Of a DNA stretch of 11,759 nucleotides, positions 6,986 through 11,759 are shown piece after piece. Positions within the stretch are counted from its first letter, which is position 1. Every line of letters starts with the position of its first letter. The translations under genes and the position numbers were made by a program. Location of the stretch: the NCBI GenBank assembly GCA_023442905.1, contig JAEZWY010000127.1:1-11759 (forward strand), in the 5' to 3' direction. The notes under the pieces were generated by a model. The model saw only the letters and a program-made list of their open reading frames with translations. It was not told the DNA's origin and made no database searches. Source of the DNA: Bacillota bacterium. GTDB taxonomy: Bacteria; Bacillota; Bacilli; Lactobacillales; Aerococcaceae.

Positions 6986-7832
6986 ATTAGGTGTACAAGG
7001 GATGACAGTTAAAGATGCATTCAACGAAGATGCATATGACACAATGAAACGTCTGGCAGAAATTGGCTATAAATCAGTAGAAATTTCACAAATTGAAACC
7101 AGTCCAGAAAATATCCAAGCGTTGGTCAAAGCTTGTCAGGACTTTGATATGGAAATTGCTTCTATGTCCGCTTCATTAGAACCACAAACAGAGGGTGCAG
7201 AAAGTTTAACAACTGACTATGATAAGATTGTCGCTGACTGTAAGGCAGTAGATGCTGACTTATTACGTATTGGTATGTTGCCTTTAAACTACATGTCATC
7301 TCTTGAAAAAGTAAAAGACTTCTGTGCAAAAGCAAACGAATATGCTTTGAAATTAAAAGATGAAGGCATCAAATTGTACTACCATAACCACCATATTGAA
7401 TTCGTTAAATATGATGGCAAATACTTATTAGATATTATTGCTGAAGAAGCGCCTGACTTAGGATTTGAATTAGATATTCACTGGATCCAACGTGGTGGTG
7501 CGAATCCTGTTGAAATCTTAAATCGCTATAAGGGTCGTGTGGACTTAGTACACTTGAAAGACTACCGTGTAAACCCAATTCCACAAGAAGCAATTGATGG
7601 TTTATTCAAAGGTGAAATGGACCAATTTGGTGAGTATTTCTACAACAACGTAGAATTTGCTGAGCTAGGCCAAGGTTCATTAGACTTACCAACGATCATC
7701 CAAGCAGCACTTGATGCAGGTACTCGTTACTTATTAGTAGAGCAAGATGATACTTACGGTCGTGACCCATTTGATTCATTAGCTGATTCTTACCAATGGT
7801 TAATTGACAATGACTACGGTAAATTCATCTAA
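6978..7832 (+). CDS. Sugar phosphate isomerase/epimerase-like TIM barrel (operon gene 3)
   Basis: This protein of the xylose-isomerase-like / AP endonuclease 2 superfamily has 284 residues and forms a single TIM barrel. Probable divalent-metal ligands can be followed along the chain: E141 in YHNHHIEF, D166 in ELDIHW, H192 in VHLKD and E229 in AELGQG. A further conserved acid, E255, is in LLVEQDD. Relatives include IolE (inosose dehydratase), 3-keto-sugar epimerases such as YcjR, and the isomerase-like subunits of 3-keto-glycoside cleaving systems. The expected chemistry is enolisation next to a ketone made by a partner dehydrogenase. The SD AGGAGG lies in the end of gene 2 and the ATG overlaps its stop by 8 bases. 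Codon use is strongly biased to CGT, suggesting high expression. The exact reaction (epimerase, dehydratase or lyase) cannot be decided from sequence alone. Confidence 0.88.
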   Translation: MVKLGVQGMTVKDAFNEDAYDTMKRLAEIGYKSVEISQIETSPENIQALVKACQDFDMEIASMSASLEPQTEGAESLTTDYDKIVADCKAVDADLLRIGMLPLNYMSSLEKVKDFCAKANEYALKLKDEGIKLYYHNHHIEFVKYDGKYLLDIIAEEAPDLGFELDIHWIQRGGANPVEILNRYKGRVDLVHLKDYRVNPIPQEAIDGLFKGEMDQFGEYFYNNVEFAELGQGSLDLPTIIQAALDAGTRYLLVEQDDTYGRDPFDSLADSYQWLIDNDYGKFI

Positions 7833-7887
7833 TCCAGTGAATGCGTAAGACGAAACAGTTAAAGTGTTATAAAAGGAGTGAGCATTT

Positions 7888-8970
7888 TTGGCAAGTAATG
7901 ACGGTATGAACTATGCACCAAAAGGCAAAGTAAATCTAGTAGTCAAACCTGGCGAATTCAATGTGGGTGTTACGGCACTTGATCACGGACATATTAATGG
8001 TATGTCTAACGGATTAATTGAAGCGGGTGCGACGATTAAATACGTATACGATCCAGACCCTGAAAAAGTTGCAGCTTATGTTGATCAATTCCCAGAAGTT
8101 GAAGTAGCAGAATCGCTAGAACAAATTCTAGAAGATGCATCTATTCATATGGTAGCTGCAGCTGCAGTGCCTAACTTACGTGCGCCATTAGGGAATAAAG
8201 TAATGAAAGCTGGGAAAGATTACTTTACGGATAAGACAGGTTTCACTTCCTTAGACCAATTAGAAGTAACCAAAAAAGTAGTTGCTGAAACTGGCCGTCG
8301 CTATTTCGTGTATTTCTCAGAACGACTACACGTTGAAGCAGCTGTCTTAGCCGGGCAATTGATCGAAGAAGGCAAGATTGGTCGCGTCATTCAAGTGACT
8401 GGTTTTGGTCCTCATCGATTAGACAAAGACGTTCGTCCTGACTGGTTCTTCAAGAAAGAACAATACGGTGGTATCTTAGCGGATATTGGGTCACATCAAA
8501 TTGAGCAATTCTTATATTACACAGGTAATAAGGATGCGAAAGTGGTGGCTTCTAAAGTAGGTAACTACAATAATCCGGATACGCCTGAGTTAGAGGACTA
8601 CGGTGACGCTACGTTAATCGGTGATAACGGGGCAACATTCTTCTTCAAAGTTGACTGGTTTACACCAGATGGCTTAAGAACTTGGGGAGACGGCCGTACC
8701 TTTATTACAGGTACAGAAGGTACGATTGAATTGCGTAAGTATATCAACGTTGCTGAATCTGAAGAAAAAGACCACGTATACTTAGTGACTAAAGATGGGG
8801 AAGAACATTTCCAAGTAACTGGCGAAGTTGGTTTCCCATTCTTCGGCGAAATGATTCTTGATTCATTGAACGGTACTGAGAATGCCATGACACAAGAACA
8901 CATCTTCAAAGCACAAGAGCTATGCTTATTAACACAAGAACAAGCTGAAGTGATTGATATTGAAAAATAA
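7888..8970 (+). CDS. Divergent Gfo/Idh/MocA family oxidoreductase, TTG start (operon gene 4)
   Basis: This is a third dehydrogenase-like protein, with 360 residues. It has an N-terminal extension of about 24 residues before the Rossmann strand FNVGVTALDHGHINGM (24-39). The usual GxGxxG is replaced there by ALDHGHI. EKP is replaced by DKT at 115-117, keeping the lysine K116. The C-terminal motif GGILADIGSHQIE keeps the catalytic-type D199 and H203. The rest is well formed (GPHRL, YGGILADIGSHQIEQFLYYTG, GTEGTIELRKY, VGFPFFG). From memory, the same DHGHI and DKT variants occur in a family of conserved oxidoreductases of Firmicutes, so this is a subfamily trait, not decay. The TTG start is chosen because the SD AAAAGGAGTG is 7 bases away; the first ATG is six codons later. 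It lies 55 bases after gene 3 and ends in a strong terminator. Confidence 0.87.
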   Translation: MASNDGMNYAPKGKVNLVVKPGEFNVGVTALDHGHINGMSNGLIEAGATIKYVYDPDPEKVAAYVDQFPEVEVAESLEQILEDASIHMVAAAAVPNLRAPLGNKVMKAGKDYFTDKTGFTSLDQLEVTKKVVAETGRRYFVYFSERLHVEAAVLAGQLIEEGKIGRVIQVTGFGPHRLDKDVRPDWFFKKEQYGGILADIGSHQIEQFLYYTGNKDAKVVASKVGNYNNPDTPELEDYGDATLIGDNGATFFFKVDWFTPDGLRTWGDGRTFITGTEGTIELRKYINVAESEEKDHVYLVTKDGEEHFQVTGEVGFPFFGEMILDSLNGTENAMTQEHIFKAQELCLLTQEQAEVIDIEK

Positions 8971-8981
8971 AAATTTACAAG

Positions 8982-9015
8982 AAAGGGCACTGTTTTCGGA
9001 CAGTGTCCTTTTTTT
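8982..9015 (+). terminator. Terminator of the oxidoreductase operon
   Basis: A 12-bp stem (8982-8993 with 9000-9011) has one G-U pair and a 6-base loop. It runs into a T tract that ends at 9015, starting 11 bases after the stop of operon gene 4. Confidence 0.92.
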
Positions 9016-9030
9016 AGAGCATTTGTATAG

Positions 9031-9067
9031 AAAAACGGATCTGCGATAGGAATTCACAAACCCGTTT
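9031..9067 (-). terminator. Terminator of the MetQ-like gene
   Basis: Read on the minus strand there is a 14-bp stem (plus 9054-9067 with 9033-9046, three G-U pairs) with a 7-base loop. It is followed by a U run (the A run at 9031-9035 on the plus strand). It begins 18 bases after the MetQ-like stop codon and faces the operon terminator across a 15-base gap. Confidence 0.8.
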
Positions 9068-9085
9068 CTTGGTAAATATAATATT

Positions 9086-9991
9086 TTAGCTTTCAGCTAA
9101 TTCTTTTTCATAATCTGCTTTGGGGTCGTCTTGATCTGTCCAAATAGGGATCGAAGAGCCACCAGAGATTTCTTCAATTTTAGCTTTTGTTTCTTCTGAT
9201 TGGTATTCATCTACAATCGCTTGGATATCTGGGTTGTCCACTTTATCTTCTGTAGTTGCGATGATATTTTTCTTGACTGGGTCAATATTTGACGCATCAT
9301 CTGTATCCACGTAAATGGCATCTTCAGGATTTAAACCAGCATCCATCAACATGTCACCACCGATTGTAATCAAGTCTGCATCACCAAGTGAGCGGGCAAT
9401 TTGTGCTGGATCCATTTCGATGATTTCAATATCTTTAATATTTTCAGTCACGTCAGCTTTAGTTGGCGCGAAACCAGCTTCATCATCCAATTCAATTAAA
9501 CCGATATCTTGTAAGCCTAAGTAAGCGCGTTCCGCATTTGTAGCAGAGTTAGATACCGCAACAGTTGCGCCATCAGGAATTGATTCAACATCTGGAATCT
9601 CTGGCACAGCGAAAATGTACATTGGTGACACAATTGTATAGGCCACTGGTGTAATTTGTGAATCGCCAAGGTCCTTAGCGTAAGCACTTAAGAATGAAAT
9701 ATGTTGGAAGGCATTTAAGTCTAATTCCCCATCTTCTAAAGCGCGATTAGGTTGTGAGTATTCAGAGAAGGTCACTACTTCCAGGTCAATACCTTGATCC
9801 TCTAATCTAGTTGCAACGTCTTCCCAAATTTCAGCTGTAACATCCCCAACAACTCCCACAGAATATGACCGTGTTTCGTCGGTATCTGCTTGGCCTGCTG
9901 ATTCATTATCACTACTACCATTACCACAAGCAGCAAATATTAACGCACTAGCAAAGGCTAGGAATAATTTTAAACTTTTTCTAATACCCAA
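9086..9991 (-). CDS. MetQ/NlpA family substrate-binding lipoprotein, probable TTG start
   Basis: This is the extracellular binding protein of a methionine-type (MUT family) ABC importer, anchored to the membrane by a lipid-modified Cys. The signal peptide is GIRKSLKLFLAFASALIFAAC, with the lipobox at FAAC and the modified Cys about 22 residues from the TTG start. The mature protein shows family marks: PNRALEDGELDLNAFQHISF, IPDGATVAVSNSATNAERA and the DPAQIARSLGDADL helix. The Asn that binds methionine in E. coli MetQ is replaced by Gly (see findings). I chose the TTG at 9991 over the ATG at 10006 because GGGGAG lies 7 bases before the TTG. In addition, the predicted promoter would start the RNA at about the ATG, leaving it without an SD. 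MetN and MetI are not in this window, so the protein must use a transporter encoded elsewhere or a different partner. Confidence 0.88.
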   Translation of the reverse strand: MGIRKSLKLFLAFASALIFAACGNGSSDNESAGQADTDETRSYSVGVVGDVTAEIWEDVATRLEDQGIDLEVVTFSEYSQPNRALEDGELDLNAFQHISFLSAYAKDLGDSQITPVAYTIVSPMYIFAVPEIPDVESIPDGATVAVSNSATNAERAYLGLQDIGLIELDDEAGFAPTKADVTENIKDIEIIEMDPAQIARSLGDADLITIGGDMLMDAGLNPEDAIYVDTDDASNIDPVKKNIIATTEDKVDNPDIQAIVDEYQSEETKAKIEEISGGSSIPIWTDQDDPKADYEKELAES

Positions 9992-10013
9992 TATACTTCT
10001 CCCCATTCATAAC

Positions 10014-10041
10014 ATAATAATTTTATTTTAAATGAGGTCAA
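10014..10041 (-). promoter_or_regulatory. Promoter of the MetQ-like gene
   Basis: On the minus strand the -35 TTGACC (plus 10036-10041) and the -10 TATTAT (plus 10014-10019) are 16 bases apart, each 5 of 6 to consensus. Transcription would start near 10007. That leaves a leader of only about 15 bases before the TTG at 9991, with no room for a riboswitch or T-box. Confidence 0.65.
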
Positions 10042-10096
10042 AAAGATAAGCAATGGCATTTCAAATATTAGAGATTTTGCAATATAGGATAGCGAT

Positions 10097-10146
10097 AGCA
10101 AGCGATCATATGAAAGGGAATAGACATTCATGATAGTGTTCTTGCT
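10097..10146. repeat. Nested imperfect inverted repeat
   Basis: The outer arms AGCAAG (10097-10102) and CTTGCT (10141-10146) enclose inner arms ATCAT (10105-10109) and ATGAT (10130-10134). GAA/TTC pairs follow after a two-base bulge. It lies upstream of both flanking promoters, so it is outside the predicted leaders of either gene. The function is unknown. Confidence 0.35.
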
Positions 10147-10194
10147 TTCTTAAATTGAATGCTATTGGAATAAGTTGCCTAAATAATAGGGTAC

Positions 10195-10210
10195 TTGCAT
10201 GAAAGTGCAA
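10195..10210. repeat. Short hairpin with GAAA loop
   Basis: TTGCAT and GTGCAA pair (one G-T) around GAAA. It sits about 55 bases upstream of the UPF0223 -10 element. It could be a protein-binding dyad or chance. Confidence 0.3.
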
Positions 10211-10261
10211 TGAGAACTTGAAAAACTGAGGGCTAAGTTATCTCTTTTACATATTTTCCGC

Positions 10262-10267
10262 TATAAT
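10262..10267 (+). promoter_or_regulatory. -10 element of the UPF0223-suhB-like unit
   Basis: A perfect TATAAT lies 29 bases before the ATG at 10297. A weak -35, TTATCT, is at 10238-10243 (18-base spacing). Confidence 0.6.
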
Positions 10268-10296
10268 AAATATGAAAACGAAAGCGGAGGAATACG

Positions 10297-10572
10297 ATGT
10301 CTAACAATTATCAATATCCTATCGATTTAGATTGGACAAGTGAAGAAATGGCGATTGTGGTAAAAATGTGGAATGGCTTGGAACAAGCTTATGAATCAAG
10401 CATCAACCGTGAAGAATTGTTGAATAGATATAAGGCCTTTAAGCAAGTTGTGCCAAGCAAAATGGAAGAAAAGCAATTAGGCAATAGCTTTGAAAAGATT
10501 TCTGGCTACCAACTTTATGGCACGATCAAAAAAGCGAGAAATTCAGAAACAAAAACTATTTCAATGCCCTAA
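10297..10572 (+). CDS. UPF0223 family protein (YktA-like)
   Basis: This small cytoplasmic protein of 91 residues belongs to a family of unknown function that is conserved in Bacilli. The family pattern is clear: YPIDLDWTSEEMAIVVKMWN at the N-terminus, REELLNRYKAFKQVVPSK in the middle and FEKISGYQLYGTIKKAR near the end. The SD CGGAGG (10285-10290) is 6 bases from the ATG. The inositol-monophosphatase-family gene begins 45 bases downstream with no terminator between, so the two are probably one transcript. No function can be deduced from sequence. Confidence 0.92.
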   Translation: MSNNYQYPIDLDWTSEEMAIVVKMWNGLEQAYESSINREELLNRYKAFKQVVPSKMEEKQLGNSFEKISGYQLYGTIKKARNSETKTISMP

Positions 10573-10617
10573 GGGACAAATGGTTAAGTGTTGTAGGTAA
10601 AGTAGGAGGCATGTAAA

Positions 10618-11400
10618 TTGATGTTAGAAGCGCGGGCAGCATTGGTGAGAGAGTGGACTGAAGAAGCAACAGCTTACATTCATGACCAATTAGATGGTGA
10701 CATCGAAATCCAGAGTAAATCAAACCGAAAAGATTTGGTTACCAATGTAGATAAGGAAGTCGAATTATTATTTAGACAGAAGATTGCAGAAAACTTTCCA
10801 GAAGACCGTTATATTGGCGAGGAGAAAATGGGCGAAACCCCAAGTAATCTAGGTGGCGGTGTGTGGATTGTAGACCCAATTGACGGGACTGCCAATTTTG
10901 TCTTACAGCAAAATCACTTTGCTATCATGGTTGCATACTATGAAGATGGACTGGGTAAGTTAGGTGTTGTTTATGATGTGGTGCAAGATGATTACTTTGA
11001 AGCCATCGCTGGCCAAGGGATTAAACGAAATGGCCGTGTATTTAAACCAAGATATACAGATAAAATCCTGCATGATTCCTTGATTGCTATCAATGGTGGC
11101 ATGGTAATGACAAATGCCTATAAGGTTCAAGACTTGGTTCGAGAATCTATGGGGCTTCGGATTTATGGGTCAGCGGGGATAGAAATTATTGCCTTATTGA
11201 AGGGTGAAATTGCTGCTTACGTATCACCAAGGCTGCAACCCTGGGATATTGCTGCCGGCCAAGTGTTGGCAGGTGAAGTGGGCATTCAGGTGACACAATT
11301 TACAGGAGATCCGATTGATTTACAAAAGCGAAATAAGGTAATAGCAGCTTACCCGTCAGCATACCGACGAATGATTGAAAATTTGAAGGGTGAAATTTAA
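10618..11400 (+). CDS. Inositol monophosphatase family protein (SuhB/YktC-like)
   Basis: This is a soluble Mg-dependent phosphatase of the FIG superfamily (inositol monophosphatase, FBPase, CysQ), with 260 residues. Metal-binding motifs are complete: GEE with E68/E69, WIVDPIDGTANF with D86 and D89, and near the C-terminus PWDIAAG with D210. The motifs fit inositol-phosphatase-type enzymes, but substrates in this family are broad and include sugar phosphates and 3'-phosphoadenosine nucleotides, so a specific one is not claimed. The start is either the TTG at 10618 (8 bases from AGGAGG) or the ATG directly after it at 10621 (11 bases away). The difference is one residue. It follows the UPF0223 gene and precedes typA, which I recall as a conserved Firmicutes order. 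It is probably not part of the sugar operon, despite the inositol name. Confidence 0.92.
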   Translation: MMLEARAALVREWTEEATAYIHDQLDGDIEIQSKSNRKDLVTNVDKEVELLFRQKIAENFPEDRYIGEEKMGETPSNLGGGVWIVDPIDGTANFVLQQNHFAIMVAYYEDGLGKLGVVYDVVQDDYFEAIAGQGIKRNGRVFKPRYTDKILHDSLIAINGGMVMTNAYKVQDLVRESMGLRIYGSAGIEIIALLKGEIAAYVSPRLQPWDIAAGQVLAGEVGIQVTQFTGDPIDLQKRNKVIAAYPSAYRRMIENLKGEI

Positions 11401-11524
11401 CCAAGCATTGTTTTTTTCATATCAAGAGGGGCTTGGACTTTGTGATTTGTTTGGTCTCCATAATCGAAAAAACTAGTAATTTCAATCAATAAGTGATATG
11501 ATGTTATGGCGGTTTTATTACGAG

Positions 11525-11541
11525 AAACTTTGTTAAAGTTT
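11525..11541. repeat. Dyad 1 upstream of typA
   Basis: AAACTTT and AAAGTTT form a perfect 7-bp inverted repeat around GTT. It lies 37 bases upstream of the TTGACA box. Confidence 0.5.
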
Positions 11542-11551
11542 ATAACTAGGG

Positions 11552-11566
11552 GTTTTACGGTAAAAC
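11552..11566. repeat. Dyad 2 upstream of typA
   Basis: GTTTTAC and GTAAAAC form a perfect 7-bp inverted repeat around a single G. It ends 12 bases before the TTGACA box. Its centre is 26 bases from that of dyad 1. Confidence 0.5.
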
Positions 11567-11636
11567 GGTTTCATAAACTTGACAAGTAATTAATACAAAT
11601 TTTGTATTTGTTATATAAATGGAGGAATTTAAAAAA

Positions 11637-11759
11637 ATGGCAAAACGTGAAGATATTCGTAATGTTGCAATCATTGCCCACGTTGACCACGGTAAAACTA
11701 CTTTGGTTAACCAATTGTTGGAACAATCAGATACTTTAGATGAACGTACAAAAATTGAT
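11637..11759 (+). CDS. typA: Translational GTPase TypA/BipA (3' end missing)
   Basis: The first 41 codons of a ribosome-associated translational GTPase are present, cut by the window edge. The N-terminus MAKREDIRNVAIIAHVDHGKTTLVNQLLEQS contains the P-loop AHVDHGKTT and is characteristic of TypA/BipA. LepA and EF-G have different leaders before this loop. TypA acts in ribosome assembly and growth under stress or cold. The SD GGAGG is 11 bases before the ATG, slightly long. The gene has its own upstream promoter region. Confidence 0.92.
   Translation, partial: MAKREDIRNVAIIAHVDHGKTTLVNQLLEQSDTLDERTKID

Larger units (their letters stand above)
9992..10296. other. Divergent intergenic region between the MetQ-like gene and the UPF0223 gene
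   Basis: About 305 bases without a gene. It holds the MetQ-like promoter on the left, two inverted repeats in the middle (10097-10146 and 10195-10210), and the UPF0223 promoter and SD on the right. I see no open reading frame of note and no recognisable riboswitch. Confidence 0.7.
11401..11636 (+). promoter_or_regulatory. typA upstream region with promoter
   Basis: This is a 236-base gap. It contains no clear intrinsic terminator for the upstream gene: the repeat CCAAGC/GCTTGG (11401-11406, 11431-11436) lacks a T tract. It then holds two tandem dyads (11525-11541 and 11552-11566) and a perfect -35 TTGACA at 11579-11584. The -10 is poor, best TGTATT at 11603-11608 (18-base spacing). The SD GGAGG is at 11621-11625. 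Confidence 0.55.

Noticed and set aside
8598..8990. 130-codon open frame on the minus strand inside operon gene 4
   Set aside because: It is antisense to a clear conserved gene, has no SD or family resemblance, and its Cys/Ser-rich translation is typical of a shadow frame.
9315..9524. 69-codon forward frame inside the MetQ-like gene
   Set aside because: It is a shadow of a well-supported gene on the other strand, and its translation is low-complexity Ser/Ile/Lys.
10007..10296. Methionine riboswitch or T-box upstream of the MetQ-like gene
   Set aside because: The promoter is only about 15 bases before the start codon, and no conserved T-box (TGGNACCGCG-like) or S-box core was seen.
10272..10304. 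Ten-codon upstream frame overlapping the UPF0223 start
   Set aside because: Its ATG would lie at or before the predicted transcription start and has no SD.
10618..11400. Linking the inositol-monophosphatase-family gene to the upstream Gfo operon as an inositol pathway
   Set aside because: It is separated by terminators and an opposite-strand gene, and belongs to a conserved UPF0223-suhB-typA order. The family name does not imply inositol catabolism.
11401..11436. CCAAGC/GCTTGG repeat as an intrinsic terminator after the suhB-like gene
   Set aside because: The stem is only 6 bp with a 24-base loop, and the T-run is inside the loop rather than after the stem.

Overview
The window reads as a chromosomal segment of a low-GC Gram-positive bacterium. 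The likely order is Lactobacillales, and I would guess an Aerococcaceae/Carnobacteriaceae-like genus, but only from the look of the proteins. The reasons are A/T-rich DNA, AGGAGG-type ribosome binding sites, TTG starts, CcpA-type cre sites, a lipoprotein-anchored binding protein, and the housekeeping pair pdhC-pdhD together with UPF0223, an inositol-monophosphatase-family gene and typA. No tRNA, rRNA, CRISPR, IS element or phage gene was seen.

Layout. (1) 1-2199 (+): the 3' part of the pyruvate dehydrogenase E2 gene, complete E3 (pdhD), and a strong terminator. (2) 2235-3685 (-): a MATE-family membrane transporter that shares a bidirectional terminator region with pdhD and has its own promoter. 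Its Shine-Dalgarno fits an ATT codon better than the annotated ATG. (3) 3776-9015 (+): an AraC-family regulator, then a four-gene catabolic operon: two Gfo/Idh/MocA oxidoreductases, a sugar phosphate isomerase/epimerase-like TIM barrel, and a third, divergent Gfo/Idh/MocA oxidoreductase. The operon ends in an intrinsic terminator. A cre-like site lies in the regulator promoter, and a perfect match to a cre consensus lies just upstream of the operon. (4) 9031-10041 (-): a MetQ/NlpA-family lipoprotein gene as a single-gene unit, with no MetN/MetI partner in the window. (5) 10262-11759 (+): UPF0223 protein, inositol monophosphatase family protein, and the first 41 codons of typA/bipA behind a promoter region carrying two tandem dyads.

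How the genes fit together. The outer genes (pdhCD, UPF0223, suhB-like, typA) look like a conserved backbone. I recall the same order, without the middle genes, in Bacillus and lactic acid bacteria. The roughly 8 kb between pdhD and UPF0223 is then an accessory block. Its core is a sugar- or polyol-modifying pathway. Several NAD(P)-dependent dehydrogenases of the Gfo family next to an AP-endonuclease-2-like TIM barrel is the pattern of inositol catabolism and of the oxidative (3-keto-glycoside) route to glycoside cleavage. The block has no sugar transporter, glycosidase or kinase, so the substrate cannot be named from this window. Regulation is probably by the adjacent AraC protein (specific inducer) plus CcpA (carbon catabolite repression).
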